This document shows, piece after piece, positions 48,530 to 57,807 of a DNA stretch of 64,000 nt. The translations under genes were made by a program, and so were the position numbers. The first letter of the stretch is position 1; each line of letters starts with the position of its first letter. Under the pieces are notes generated by a model, which saw nothing but the letters and a program-made list of their open reading frames with translations, ran no database searches and was not told the DNA's origin. Source of the DNA: Lysobacteraceae bacterium SCN 69-320 (lineage in GTDB: Bacteria; Pseudomonadota; Gammaproteobacteria; Xanthomonadales; Rhodanobacteraceae); NCBI GenBank assembly GCA_001725155.1, contig MEFP01000003.1:167756-231755 (forward strand), given 5' to 3'.

Positions 48530-49516
48530 TCATTCCTGCGGCAGCAGCAGGATCTTGCCGTCGCGTTCGCCGGCCGCCGCGGCGGCGACGGCCTGTTTGA
48601 TCTGGCTCAGCGGATACGTCGCCTGCACCGGCGCACGCAGCTGGCCGCTCGCGATCAGCGCGCCGATTTCGCCGAAAACTTCGGCGCGGCGCTGCGGCGT
48701 CGCGGTGCGGAACCATTGCGACAGCCAGAAGCCGCGCAAGGTGATGTCGCGGAAGATGAACGACGCCGGCGAAATCTGGCACGGCTCGCCGCTCATCGCG
48801 CCGTAGTTCAGCAAGGTGGCGCCTTCGGCGAGGCAGCGCGCGAGGTTTTCGGTCGACGCGCCGCCGACCGCATCGATGCCGAGCCGGATCGGCGCGGAAT
48901 TCGTCGCCTCGGCCACACGCTTGGCCAGCTTGTCGCCGTCGACGAGCACGATCTCGCCACCCGCCGCCTTGACGCCGGCCACGGCCGATTCGCGCCGTAC
49001 GATGTTGACGCAGTGGATGCCGCGCGCCTTCGCGATGCCGATCAGATAACTGCCGACCGCGGAATTCGCCGCGTTCTGAATGACCCAGTCGCCGGGCTTC
49101 AGCGCGACGAAATCGCTGAGCATCAGCAGCGCCGTCGGCGGATTGATCGCGAGCATCGCAAGCTGCTGTACGTCGGCTCCGGCCGGCAGCGCGATCAGCC
49201 CCTTTGCTTCGGCGATCAGGTGCGTGCGCCAGGTGCCGCTGCCGACCGGCAGCAGCACGGTGCGGCCCTGCCAGCCCGCATCGACGCCGTCGCCGAGCGC
49301 GACCACGCGGCCCACGCCTTCGTTGCCGCCGATGGCCGGCAGCGGCGGCAGCAGGCCGTACTGGCCGGTCAGGGTCAGCACGTCGGACGGATTGATCGGC
49401 GCAGCGAGCACCTCGATGAGCACCTGACCCGCGGCCGGCGGCGGCAAGGTCATCTCGACGATGTCGATGACGTCCTGCGGCACCGGGCCGCGCTCGGCAT
49501 ATTCGGCCTTCTTCAT
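48530..49516 (-). CDS. Zinc-free MDR-family reductase (quinone/enoyl-thioester reductase-like)
   Basis: NADPH-dependent medium-chain dehydrogenase/reductase of 328 aa. The segment AAPINPSDVLTLTGQYG and GGNEGVGRVVALG match 2-enoyl-thioester reductases (MECR/ETR) and quinone reductases, and the nucleotide-binding region is NSAVGSYLIGIAKARG. Structural-zinc cysteines are absent. ATG 49516 follows GGAG. Substrate assignment between enoyl thioester and quinone is open. The hemolysin-III-like gene lies 38 bp upstream on the same strand. Confidence 0.85.
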   Translation of the reverse strand: MKKAEYAERGPVPQDVIDIVEMTLPPPAAGQVLIEVLAAPINPSDVLTLTGQYGLLPPLPAIGGNEGVGRVVALGDGVDAGWQGRTVLLPVGSGTWRTHLIAEAKGLIALPAGADVQQLAMLAINPPTALLMLSDFVALKPGDWVIQNAANSAVGSYLIGIAKARGIHCVNIVRRESAVAGVKAAGGEIVLVDGDKLAKRVAEATNSAPIRLGIDAVGGASTENLARCLAEGATLLNYGAMSGEPCQISPASFIFRDITLRGFWLSQWFRTATPQRRAEVFGEIGALIASGQLRAPVQATYPLSQIKQAVAAAAAGERDGKILLLPQE

Positions 49517-49553
49517 GGGCAATCTCCGCGAACGGGACGGATGCGGCAGCGGC

Positions 49554-50219
49554 TCAGAGGATGTCCGCCGGAACGACGTAGAGCAGGATCGAAAAGAAAT
49601 GCAGGATGCTGCCGAGCAGCACGAAACCGTGCCAGATCGCATGACTGAACGGCAGGCGCCGCCAGAGATAGAACGGCACGCCCAGCGTATAGGCCGCGCC
49701 ACCGAGGAACAGCAGCCAGAGACCGCCGCCGGGTACGCTTTCGAGCAGCGGGCCGAGCGCGGCCAGCGCGCTCCAGCCCATGCCGATGTAAAGCGCGACT
49801 GCGGCACCGCGGAAACGCTTCAGCGGCGACAGCTCGCAGACGATGCCGAGCAGCGCGAGCCCCCAGACCACCCCGAACAGCAGCCAGCCGTAGCTGCCGT
49901 GCAGGCTGATCAGGGTGTAGGGCGTGTAGGTGCCGGCAATCAGCAGATAGATCGCGACGTGGTCCAGTGCGCGCAGGGTCGGCTTGGCGACCTCGTTCGG
50001 AATGCCGTGGTACAAGGTCGACGCGGTGTACAGCAACACCAGGGTCGCGCCGAATACGGCCACGCTGGTGACGTGCCAGGCATTGCCGTCCAGGACGGCG
50101 AACGCGACGAGCACGGCCAGTCCGGCGATGCTGAGCACGATGCCGACGCCGTGGATCGCGCTGGAAATGATTTCCTCGAGCAGCGAATAACGCGGGCTGG
50201 CAGCAGCGACATTTGTCAT
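49554..50219 (-). CDS. Hemolysin III family (YqfA-like, PAQR superfamily) membrane protein
   Basis: Seven-helix membrane protein of 221 aa. Diagnostic residues are EEIISSAIHGVG near the start, LYTASTLYHG, ALDHVAIYLLIAGTYTPYTL and SHAIWHGFVLLGSILHF near the end; the conserved Glu, Ser, His and Asp could bind zinc as in PAQR hydrolases. The real function of bacterial members is unsettled. The start was set at ATG 50219 with GAGGG upstream. Confidence 0.9.
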   Translation of the reverse strand: MTNVAAASPRYSLLEEIISSAIHGVGIVLSIAGLAVLVAFAVLDGNAWHVTSVAVFGATLVLLYTASTLYHGIPNEVAKPTLRALDHVAIYLLIAGTYTPYTLISLHGSYGWLLFGVVWGLALLGIVCELSPLKRFRGAAVALYIGMGWSALAALGPLLESVPGGGLWLLFLGGAAYTLGVPFYLWRRLPFSHAIWHGFVLLGSILHFFSILLYVVPADIL

Positions 50220-50350
50220 GACGGCGCCCTCGGCAATCACCTGGTGGACTCGGCGAACATAGCGCAGGCCGCCGCAAAAATCCAAACGATCGTTTGACAC
50301 TTCGACCAAGGTCGTCCGGCGCGCGACCGAGGGCGCCGCAAGCCCGCGGG

Positions 50351-51295
50351 TCAGGCGCGCAGCCGCGCCTGGTCGCGGATGCGGCGCAGGTAGTCGAGCA
50401 CGCGGCTGGACAGGCTGACCTCGCGGGGCGCCTCCACTGCATGCCGGCGCAAGCGCAGCGGCTCCAGATGCAGCTCGCGGTGACGGTCGAGCGCGGCGAA
50501 CAGCGCGCGGCGCAGCAACTCGCGCACCAGCGGCTTGGGCAGGAAACGGAACACCTGCCCCTGGTTGATCAGGTCGATCAGCAGACGACCGTCGCGCAGC
50601 GAGGAGCAGGCGATCGCCAGGGTGCGCGGGCTGGCCTGCTTGAGCAGCTTCAGGGCGCCTATGACGTCGTCGCTGCTGTGGCGCAGCTCGGCCAGGATCA
50701 CGCCGTACTCGCGCGCCTCGATGCGCGCCAGCGCAGCCTCGACGCTGACCGCCGGCACGACGAGCGCGCCGGGCGGCAGCAGCTCGCGGACCAGGGTCAC
50801 GGTCATCGGGTCCTCGTCGAGCACGAGCACGGCGGCCGGCGGCGCCGCATCGACCACGGCCGGCGTGGCCGCGGCCGGAACGGCGCGCGGCGCGCCAGGC
50901 GCCAGGCGCGCGAATTCGTCGGCGGCAATCTGCGCGGCCTCGGCGATGGTCTGCTGCAGGCGCGCGGCATCCCAGGGTTTTTCGAGGAAGCGGAAGATCT
51001 CGCCGTCGTTGACGGCCGCCTCGACCGCAGCGAGATCGGCATAGCCGGTCAGCAGCAGCCGCATGCTGCGCGGCGAGTGGTCGCGGATCTGGCGCAGCAG
51101 ATCCACGCCGCTGATCGTCGGCATGCGCTGGTCGCTGACCACGACATGCACCGGCCGCGTGCGCACCCAGTCCAGCACCTGCACCGGATCGGTGGTCGCG
51201 AGCACCTCGTAGCGGCTGCGCAGCAGCAGCGACAGCGAACGCAGGATGCGTTCCTCGTCGTCGATCAGCACCACACAGGGTTTGTCGGGATTCAT
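50351..51295 (-). CDS. Response regulator with two receiver domains, second one degenerate
   Basis: Signalling protein of 314 aa with no DNA-binding or enzymatic output domain. REC1 (residues 1-125) has acidic Asp12-Asp13, phospho-acceptor Asp55 in VVSDQRMP and Lys in FLEKPW. A Pro/Ala linker leads to REC2 (about 154-275), where the acceptor position reads ILAELRHS, so Asp is replaced and phosphorylation is unlikely; FLPKPL keeps the Lys. The C-terminal tail is basic. It overlaps the upstream histidine kinase gene by 4 bp. Confidence 0.9.
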   Translation of the reverse strand: MNPDKPCVVLIDDEERILRSLSLLLRSRYEVLATTDPVQVLDWVRTRPVHVVVSDQRMPTISGVDLLRQIRDHSPRSMRLLLTGYADLAAVEAAVNDGEIFRFLEKPWDAARLQQTIAEAAQIAADEFARLAPGAPRAVPAAATPAVVDAAPPAAVLVLDEDPMTVTLVRELLPPGALVVPAVSVEAALARIEAREYGVILAELRHSSDDVIGALKLLKQASPRTLAIACSSLRDGRLLIDLINQGQVFRFLPKPLVRELLRRALFAALDRHRELHLEPLRLRRHAVEAPREVSLSSRVLDYLRRIRDQARLRA

Positions 51296-52635
51296 GCAGC
51301 AGCCTGCGGCGGATTCGGAGCCAGCGGCAGGGCGACCACGAAGCGCGTGCCCGAGGGCGGGTTCGACGTCGCCGCGATGCGACCGCCGTGGGCCTGAACG
51401 ATCTGCTGGCAGATGGACAGGCCCAGGCCGGTGCCCTGGCCGACCGGCTTGGTCGTGAAGAAAGGTTCGAAGATGCGCGGCAGCACGTCGGCCGGAATGC
51501 CGCGGCCGTTGTCCTGCACCGCGATCAGCGCGTAGCCGCCGAGAGTCTGCGTGCGGATCACGATCTGGCCTTGGTCATGGTCGATGGCCTGCGCGGCGTT
51601 GCTGACGAGATTCAGCAGCACCTGGTTGATCTGCGCCGGCGCGCAGCGCAGCGGCGGCACCTCGCCGTAGCGGCACTGCACCTGCACGCCGCGCTTCTTC
51701 AGCAGATGGCCGGTGATGCGCAGCGCCGCGTCGATGAGGCCGTGCAGATCGACCGCATCGGTATGCGCCGCGTCGACGCGCGAGAAATCCTTGAGATTGC
51801 CGACCAGGTCGGCGATCTGGCCGACGCCGTGCACCGTGTCGTCGAGCAGCGCGCCGAGATCGCCGAACAGCGCCGGGTCGAAAGCGGCGCGCGCCGCGGC
51901 CAGGCGCTCGGCGCGCTGCTGCCAGTCGGCCGCGTCGCCGTCCGTCGCCGCATCGAGCAGCGCCGCAGCGGCATTCGCGAGCTCGGCCGCGCCGGGCAGC
52001 AGGTCGCGCGTCATGCTCAGATTGTTCTGCACATAGCCCAGCGGCGTGTTGATCTCGTGGGCCAGGCCGGCGACGAGCTGGCCCAGGGCCGCGAGCTTTT
52101 CCGACTGCACCAGGCGATGCTGCGACGCCTTGAGCCGGCGATACGCCGATTCCAGTTCCTGCGCGTGCTGGCCGACCTGGGTTTCCAGTGCGCGCAGCAC
52201 GTCGAGCACCACGCCCATGCCGGCATAGCGCCCGTGCAGATCGAGCACGACGAAGTCTTCGGTGATCGGCCGGCGCAGATGGCGGCCGATCAGCTGGCCG
52301 GCGGCCTCGATGCTGCTGTCGATGCGCAGAGCCAGCGGGCGGGCGTCGAACAGGGTCGTGACCGTACGGCGGCCGTGCAGCTCGCGGCCGTACGGCGCCA
52401 TGTAGACGCGCAGCATGAGTTCATGACGGGTGATGCAGCCGAGCAGGCGTCCGGCGCTGTCGACGACCGGCAGCGACAGCAGCGCCGCGTTCTCCTTGTC
52501 GAGAAAACGTTCGCCGGCCTCGGCGACGGTGCACTGCGGCGTCAGCGGCGTCACCGGCAGCACCAGCGCGGCGAGGGCGAGCTCGCCGCCATGCACCGCG
52601 GGATCGGCCGTGGAAGTCGGCGAAGGCTGATTCAT
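51292..52635 (-). CDS. Cytoplasmic CBS-domain sensor histidine kinase
   Basis: Sensor kinase of 447 aa without membrane helices. The N-terminal half (about 22-150) looks like a CBS pair (FLDKENAALLSLPVVDSAGR with CITRHELM, and ITEDFVVLDLHGRYAGMGV), which usually binds adenine nucleotides. A coiled-coil leads to the phosphorylation site His193 in AGLAHEINTPLGYV and an ATPase domain with NLVSNAAQA, DNGRGIP and GTGLGLS. The start could be ATG 52635 or a GTG at 52659. It is encoded directly upstream of, and overlaps, its probable response regulator. Confidence 0.9.
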   Translation of the reverse strand: MNQPSPTSTADPAVHGGELALAALVLPVTPLTPQCTVAEAGERFLDKENAALLSLPVVDSAGRLLGCITRHELMLRVYMAPYGRELHGRRTVTTLFDARPLALRIDSSIEAAGQLIGRHLRRPITEDFVVLDLHGRYAGMGVVLDVLRALETQVGQHAQELESAYRRLKASQHRLVQSEKLAALGQLVAGLAHEINTPLGYVQNNLSMTRDLLPGAAELANAAAALLDAATDGDAADWQQRAERLAAARAAFDPALFGDLGALLDDTVHGVGQIADLVGNLKDFSRVDAAHTDAVDLHGLIDAALRITGHLLKKRGVQVQCRYGEVPPLRCAPAQINQVLLNLVSNAAQAIDHDQGQIVIRTQTLGGYALIAVQDNGRGIPADVLPRIFEPFFTTKPVGQGTGLGLSICQQIVQAHGGRIAATSNPPSGTRFVVALPLAPNPPQAAA

Positions 52636-52836
52636 GACGGGGACAGGACGCGCTACCACAACACGTCCAGGCTAGCGCGTGCATGCGTCACGCAGATGAC
52701 GCGCGCGGCTCAGGCGTGACGGCGTACACCGCCGCTGGCGCTGTCGCCGCACACAGATCCGCGTCGCCGCGGCGGCAGGGCCGCGGCAAGCGGTTCGCCA
52801 AAGAAAACCCGTAGCCCGAGGCTGCGGATCGGCGGT

Positions 52837-53268
52837 TCAGCGCTCGCTGATGACGAACTTGCCGAAGTCGATGCCGATGTCGACGCCCTCGCCGGTGCCG
52901 GCCAGGGCCAGCGACACGTCGCCCTTGGTCACGACGCTGGCGGCCGAGGACTTGACCGCGCCCGCATGCGCGCCGCCGGAGGCATAGGTGCCGAGCAGAT
53001 CCTTGATGTTCCGGACCTCGGAAAACTTGCCGCGGCCGTTGTCGATGCGCTGCTTGCCGAAGGTGATGCCGCCGCCCTTGGTGCGGATCTTCACCTTCAT
53101 GCTCTGGCCGTTGTTGCAGTGGATGGTGCCGCTGCCGCTGGCCGTCTTGTAGAAGGCCGACCAGCCCGACATGTTGAAATCCATCTCGCAATCAATCGCC
53201 GCGGCCGCGGTTCCCTGCACACCGAACAGCAGGGCCATTGCAGCCAGTACACCCGTTGTCTTCTTCAT
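52837..53268 (-). CDS. Exported glycine-rich protein of unknown function
   Basis: The 143-aa product has a Sec signal peptide (about 1-23, ending TAAAA) and a body with IDCEMDFNMSGWSAFYKTAS, a second cysteine in GTIHCNNG, and Gly-rich strands LALAGTGEGVDIGIDFGKF. The two cysteines could form a disulfide. I do not recognise the family. ATG 53268 is unambiguous. The gene stands alone between the two-component genes and a universal stress protein gene. Confidence 0.75.
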   Translation of the reverse strand: MKKTTGVLAAMALLFGVQGTAAAAIDCEMDFNMSGWSAFYKTASGSGTIHCNNGQSMKVKIRTKGGGITFGKQRIDNGRGKFSEVRNIKDLLGTYASGGAHAGAVKSSAASVVTKGDVSLALAGTGEGVDIGIDFGKFVISER

Positions 53269-53404
53269 AAGCCTTCTCCATGCCAGTGAAGCGCACCTAT
53301 GATGCGCTCAAACCGCGTCAAGCGGCGATGACGGCCGCGACTGCGCACAATGCGTCGGCGCACGCGTAAGCTAAGGGGCTCCAGCCGCCTGTGGAGATCG
53401 CGTC

Positions 53405-54229
53405 ATGAGCACCCTCGACGTCCTCGTCCATCTGCGCCAGTACAGCGGTGACCCGCCGGCCCTGCGCGCCGCGCTGGCCCTGAGCCGACGTCTGGACACC
53501 GTGCTGCACGGCCTCTACGTCGCGCCGATTCCGCCGGCAGCGTTCACCTCACCCGAAACCGTCGCGGTGCTCGTGCACGAGTCCGACCGCCACTTCCGCG
53601 AGGCCGGTGTGGCCGACGGCTGGTGGCAGGAAAAGCTCGCCGCCGGCGGCGCCCGCGGCGACTGGCTGGTGGCGCAAGCCGATGCGCTCGACGCGATCGC
53701 CTATGCGGCGCGCTGGAACGATCTGATCATCATCGAACGGCCGCAGCAGCAGCCCGATGCGCCGCTGGGCTGGGGTCTGGTATCGCGCAGCGCGTTCGCC
53801 GCCGGCGCACCGCTGCTGGTGATCCCGGAAAGCGCGGAAGTCGGCGAACTCGGCCGCGTCGTCACCGTGCTGTGGAACGGCTCGCGCGAAGCGATCCGCG
53901 CCGTTCACGGCGCGCTGCCGATACTGCGCCGCGCCGACTCAGTCATCGTGCTCGACGGCGAAAACCGCAGCGGCAACGGCGGGCTGCTGCATCTGCCCGG
54001 CTTCGACCTGCGCCGCTATCTCGCCGCCCATGCGGTCAATGCGGATTTCCGGCCGTCCACGACCTCGGCCGACCGCGGCGCCGGCCTCCTGGCGGCGGCC
54101 CGCGCGACCGGCGCAGACCTGTTCGTCATGGGCGCCTGGGGGCATTCGCGGCTGACCGAGCTCATCGTCGGCGGCGTCACGCGCCACCTGTTCCAGAACG
54201 CCGACCGCGCGCTGCTCGTGGCCCATTGA
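53405..54229 (+). CDS. Tandem universal stress protein (UspA family)
   Basis: Cytoplasmic stress protein of 274 aa with two UspA-like halves. The C-terminal half keeps the ATP-binding motif MGAWGHSRLTELIVGGVTRH (G-2x-G-9x-G-T pattern), while the N-terminal half lacks a complete one. Double Usp proteins are commonly induced by stress or low oxygen. Its start is divergent from the exported protein gene at 52837. Confidence 0.9.
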   Translation: MSTLDVLVHLRQYSGDPPALRAALALSRRLDTVLHGLYVAPIPPAAFTSPETVAVLVHESDRHFREAGVADGWWQEKLAAGGARGDWLVAQADALDAIAYAARWNDLIIIERPQQQPDAPLGWGLVSRSAFAAGAPLLVIPESAEVGELGRVVTVLWNGSREAIRAVHGALPILRRADSVIVLDGENRSGNGGLLHLPGFDLRRYLAAHAVNADFRPSTTSADRGAGLLAAARATGADLFVMGAWGHSRLTELIVGGVTRHLFQNADRALLVAH

Positions 54230-54532
54230 GGCGCCGAGGACGGACTGGCGGCGCGACTTCGCTGCCCGACGCATCGGCCCCGGATCCCCGCCAACGCCGC
54301 TGCGACGGCGCCGGCCGCTGATCCGATCCGGCGATTCTGCAAGGCAAAGGCTTTCACACGGCGAGTTCGACGATTTCATATCGCCGCGCGGTAGCCGTCC
54401 GCTGCACACGGCCCGCATACTCTCTGCAACAGGGCACGCACCGGCAGCAACCGGCGCCACCTGCCGCTGCCGGTGGCGGAATCCCGCCCTGGCCTTCGTC
54501 CATCGTCACTGCCCGGATCGATCCGATACGCC

Positions 54533-54976
54533 ATGGCGCAACCCTTCCCGGTCACCGACATCGCCCATGTCATCCAGCTTTCGGTCGCGCCGGTATTCCT
54601 GCTGACCGGCGTCGGCGCGCTGCTCAGCGTGCTGACCAGCCGCCTCGCGCGCGTCGTCGATCGCGCGCGGCGCCAGGAAGACAAGCTCGAACACCTGTCG
54701 GCCGAACGCCATCCGGAACTGCTGGACGAACTGCGCAAGCTCTCGCGCCGCGCGCGGCTCATGAACTGGTCGATCAGCCTGGTGACCGCCTGCGCCCTGC
54801 TCGTCGCCAGCGTCATCGTCGTGCTGTTCGGCGGCGCGCTGTATGAGATCGACGTCAGCCTGCCGGCGGCCGCGCTGTTCGTGCTCGGCCTGATCTGTCT
54901 GATCGGCGGCCTGCTGGTCTTCCTGCGCGAGATCTATCTCGCCACCATCCACCTGCGCCTGGGACCGTTCCAGTAG
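54533..54976 (+). CDS. DUF2721 family membrane protein
   Basis: Inner-membrane protein of 147 aa with three predicted helices (about 15-35, 78-101 and 108-130). LLTGVGALLSVLTSRLARVVDRAR and RRARLMNWSISLVTACALLV are typical of DUF2721. ATG 54533 is a reasonable start although the ribosome site is weak; a GTG further upstream is possible. It lies 19 bp before the OsmC gene and may be co-transcribed with it. Confidence 0.82.
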   Translation: MAQPFPVTDIAHVIQLSVAPVFLLTGVGALLSVLTSRLARVVDRARRQEDKLEHLSAERHPELLDELRKLSRRARLMNWSISLVTACALLVASVIVVLFGGALYEIDVSLPAAALFVLGLICLIGGLLVFLREIYLATIHLRLGPFQ

Positions 54977-54995
54977 CCGGACTGCGGAGCCACCG

Positions 54996-55469
54996 ATGAG
55001 CGAACACCTGGCGCGTATCCGCTGGCAGCGCGACGGCGCCGTCTTCACCGACCAGTGCTACTCGCGCGCGCACCGCTGGGACTTCGACGGCGGCGCGCAG
55101 ATCGCCGCGGCGGCTTCGCCGAGCGTCGTCGCACCGGCGCTGACCGATGCGTCCGCGGTCGATCCCGAGGAAGCCTTCGTCGCGGCGATCGCGAGCTGCC
55201 ACATGCTCTGGTTCCTGTCGCTGGCCGCGGCCGCAGGCCTGTGCATCGACGCCTATGACGACCACGCCGTCGGCCTGATGCGCCGCGTCGACGGCCGTCT
55301 TGCGATTGCCGAGGTGATATTGCGGCCGCGGCTTCGATTCTCCGCTGCGCCACCGCCGGCGCAGCGTCTGCAGGAGCTGCATGAGGCCGCCCACGAACGC
55401 TGCTTCATCGCCAATTCGGTGCGCTGCGCGATCCGCATCGAACCGCCGGCCGACGACGCGGCGGACTGA
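54996..55469 (+). CDS. OsmC family peroxide reductase-like protein
   Basis: Predicted thiol peroxidase for organic hydroperoxides, 157 aa. The two reactive cysteines are Cys68 in AIASCHMLWFLS and Cys136 in ERCFIANSV, with the conserved Glu pair in DPEEAF. This variant (OsmC-like rather than Ohr) often accompanies other stress genes, here a Usp gene nearby. Confidence 0.9.
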   Translation: MSEHLARIRWQRDGAVFTDQCYSRAHRWDFDGGAQIAAAASPSVVAPALTDASAVDPEEAFVAAIASCHMLWFLSLAAAAGLCIDAYDDHAVGLMRRVDGRLAIAEVILRPRLRFSAAPPPAQRLQELHEAAHERCFIANSVRCAIRIEPPADDAAD

Positions 55470-55505
55470 GCGCGCAAGGCGCGTAGCCGATCGGCGGGTA
55501 CCGGC

Positions 55506-55778
55506 TTACTTTCCGGCTTCGTCCTTGCGGTCGGACAGGTGCACGACCTTGCCGTCGGCGATCCAGAGCTGGATCAGGCGGCCACGGCGGCGATAGGTCC
55601 ATTCCTCGCGCGGGCCGGTGTCGGTAGGCTCGGACGCGACGTTGTCCGGCGCGCCGGCCACTTCGCGCACGTGGTCGGCGGTGTCGCCGACCGAGACCAT
55701 GCGCGAGCCGAAGCGCGCGCTCTGCGCCGCAGCGGTGAAACTCAGCAACAGGCTCGCCAGCACTGCTAGGTACTTCAT
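55506..55778 (-). CDS. Small exported DUF2845-like protein
   Basis: Periplasmic protein of 90 aa with a signal peptide (about 1-19). The pattern GSRMVSVGDTADHVREVAG followed by PREEWTYRRRGRLIQLWIAD is typical of DUF2845 and related SmpA-like domains. AGGGGG precedes ATG 55778. Function is unknown. It converges with the OsmC gene. Confidence 0.82.
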   Translation of the reverse strand: MKYLAVLASLLLSFTAAAQSARFGSRMVSVGDTADHVREVAGAPDNVASEPTDTGPREEWTYRRRGRLIQLWIADGKVVHLSDRKDEAGK

Positions 55779-56020
55779 ACGGCCCCCTGGGCGGATCCGC
55801 AGTATGCCCGCGGATCGGTTGCGCGCGTTTTACGCCGGCTGCCCGTTCGCCGCCCGGCTTGGCGCGCGGTCTGGCGGACGCGACGGTCGATGCAAGACTA
55901 GCCAAGTCCGACTCGATCCTGAACCCGGGAATTGACCCGCTTGGCATTCCGCCGCGCCGTGCCGTCGAGGTTCAGTCGCGCTGACCTTCAATCGGACGTT
56001 CCCCAGCCAGGAGAATCATC

Positions 56021-56605
56021 ATGGACAGCAAGCTGCTGTTGGGCGCAGCCGCGGGCATCGTCATCGCCGTCGGCGGCATGGCCGCCGCACAGCGTTACAG
56101 CGCCCAGTCCGCCGCCGACGCCGAAGCCGCCGCCAAGGCCGCCGAAGCCGCGCGCGAAGCCGAATCCTACGCGGCCGTGCGCCGGGTCAATCCGGTCATG
56201 GAACAGGTACGCACGCCGCGCAAGGACTGCGAGCAGGTCACGGTCAACAAGCGCCTGCCGGAACGCGACGGCAATGTCGGCGGTACCCTGATCGGCGCCG
56301 TCGTCGGCGGTGCGCTCGGCAATCAGGTCGGCCGCGGCAACGGCCGCAAGGCGGCCACTGTGGCCGGCGCCGTCGCCGGCGGCGTGGTCGGCCATGAAGT
56401 GGACAAGCGTCACCAGGGCGGCCGCGTCGTCGCCTCGACCGAAACGCGTTGCCGGGAAGTGACCGACGTCAGCGACCGCGTCGTCGGCTACGACGTGACC
56501 TACAACTACAAGGGTCGCGACTACACGACCCGCATGGATTACGACCCGGGCGAACGCATCCGCGTCGAACCGACGATACAGCCCGTCGCCGAAAGCGCGC
56601 GCTGA
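56021..56605 (+). CDS. Glycine zipper 2TM domain envelope protein
   Basis: Envelope protein of 194 aa. An N-terminal hydrophobic helix (about 5-23) is followed by an Ala/Glu-rich coiled segment (AADAEAAAKAAEAAREAE) and a glycine zipper (about 90-125) with GGTLIGAVVGGALGNQVGRG and AGAVAGGVVGHEVD. Family members are outer-membrane lipoprotein-like; no lipobox is seen here. GGAG precedes ATG 56021. Confidence 0.87.
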   Translation: MDSKLLLGAAAGIVIAVGGMAAAQRYSAQSAADAEAAAKAAEAAREAESYAAVRRVNPVMEQVRTPRKDCEQVTVNKRLPERDGNVGGTLIGAVVGGALGNQVGRGNGRKAATVAGAVAGGVVGHEVDKRHQGGRVVASTETRCREVTDVSDRVVGYDVTYNYKGRDYTTRMDYDPGERIRVEPTIQPVAESAR

Positions 56606-56663
56606 AACCGCGACCGTGCGACGCGCTTGCCGCAGGCGAGCGCATCGCCGTCTGCGTGTGATC

Positions 56664-56701
56664 CCGCCGCCGCGGCCCGAAGCCGCGGCGGCGGCAGCTT
56701 T
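56664..56701. terminator. Convergent hairpin terminator
   Basis: A perfect 13-bp GC stem (56664-56676 with 56682-56694, 5-nt loop) followed by CAGCTTTC sits between the convergent glycine zipper and aminotransferase genes. It could serve the + strand gene; its 3' edge touches the aminotransferase stop. Confidence 0.55.
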
Positions 56702-57807
56702 CAGGCCAGCACTGCGCGCAGCGCGTCGGCAACCTGGTCGACCGCCGCGGGCGCAAGCTGCGGCCCGATCGGCAGGCTCAGCACGCGAGCGGCCTGGTGC
56801 TCGGCGATCGGCAGACTGCCGGCGGCAATGCCGGCCGACGCATAGGCCTGCTGCCGGTGCGGCGGAATCGGATAGTGGATCAGGCTACCGATGCCGCGTT
56901 CGGCGAGCGCGCGCTGCACCGCATCGCGCTGCTCGAGCTGGATCACGTACAGATGCCAGACCGGCTCGGCCCAATCGGGCACCGACGGCCGCTGCAGCGC
57001 AAGACCGGCCAGCGCCGAATCGTAAGCCGCGGCCAGCGCACGACGACGCGCATTCCAGGCATCGAGATGACGCAGCTTCACGCGCAGCGCCGCGGCCTGC
57101 AGCGGATCGAGCCGGCTGTTCCAGCCGGCTTCGTCGTTGACGTATTTGACGCGCGAACCGTAGTTGCGCAGCACGCGCAGCCGTTCGGCGACGGCCGCAT
57201 CGTCGGTGGTCGCCGCGCCGGCGTCGCCGAAAGCGCCGAGGTTCTTGCCCGGATAGAAGCTCCAGGTCACGACGTCGCCATGGGCGCCGACGCGACGGCC
57301 GCGATAGCGCGCACCGTGCGCCTGGGCTGCATCCTCGATCACGCGCAGGCCGTGGCGGCGCGCAATCGCCAGTATCGCGTCCAGATCGGCCGGCTGACCA
57401 TAGAGATGAACCGGCATCAGCGCGCGCGTGCGCGGGGTCAGCGCCGCCTCGATACGCGCCGGATCCAGGTTGCAGGTCAGCGGATCGGGTTCCACCGGCA
57501 CCGGCGTCGCACCGCACTGGCTGACTGCGAGCCAGGTCGCGATATAGGTGTTCGACGGCACGATGACTTCGTCGCCGGGCCCGATGTCCAGCGCGCGCAA
57601 GGCCAGTTGCAGCGCATCCAGGCCGTTGGCCAGGCCCACGCAGTGGCCGCTGCCGCAATAGCTCGCGAACTCGGCCTCGAACGCTTCGACTTCCTCGCCG
57701 AGGATGTACCAGCCGCTGTCGAGCACGCGCGCGACCGCCGCGTCGATCTCGGGCTTGAGCTCGAGATAGGCGGCCTTGAGATCAAGGAACGGAACCGTCG
57801 TACTCAT
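56701..57807 (-). CDS. DegT/DnrJ/EryC1/StrS-type sugar aminotransferase
   Basis: PLP-dependent aminotransferase, probably acting on a nucleotide-linked keto-sugar; 368 aa. Lys188 in [12 protein letters not shown] binds PLP and Asp159 in [10 protein letters not shown] contacts the ring. [12 protein letters not shown] at the start and [12 protein letters not shown] are typical. It overlaps the upstream lipoprotein gene by 4 bp. No other sugar-modification gene is nearby, which is unusual because such enzymes normally sit in polysaccharide clusters. Confidence 0.92.
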   Translation of the reverse strand: MSTTVPFLDLKAAYLELKPEIDAAVARVLDSGWYILGEEVEAFEAEFASYCGSGHCVGLANGLDALQLALRALDIGPGDEVIVPSNTYIATWLAVSQCGATPVPVEPDPLTCNLDPARIEAALTPRTRALMPVHLYGQPADLDAILAIARRHGLRVIEDAAQAHGARYRGRRVGAHGDVVTWSFYPGKNLGAFGDAGAATTDDAAVAERLRVLRNYGSRVKYVNDEAGWNSRLDPLQAAALRVKLRHLDAWNARRRALAAAYDSALAGLALQRPSVPDWAEPVWHLYVIQLEQRDAVQRALAERGIGSLIHYPIPPHRQQAYASAGIAAGSLPIAEHQAARVLSLPIGPQLAPAAVDQVADALRAVLA

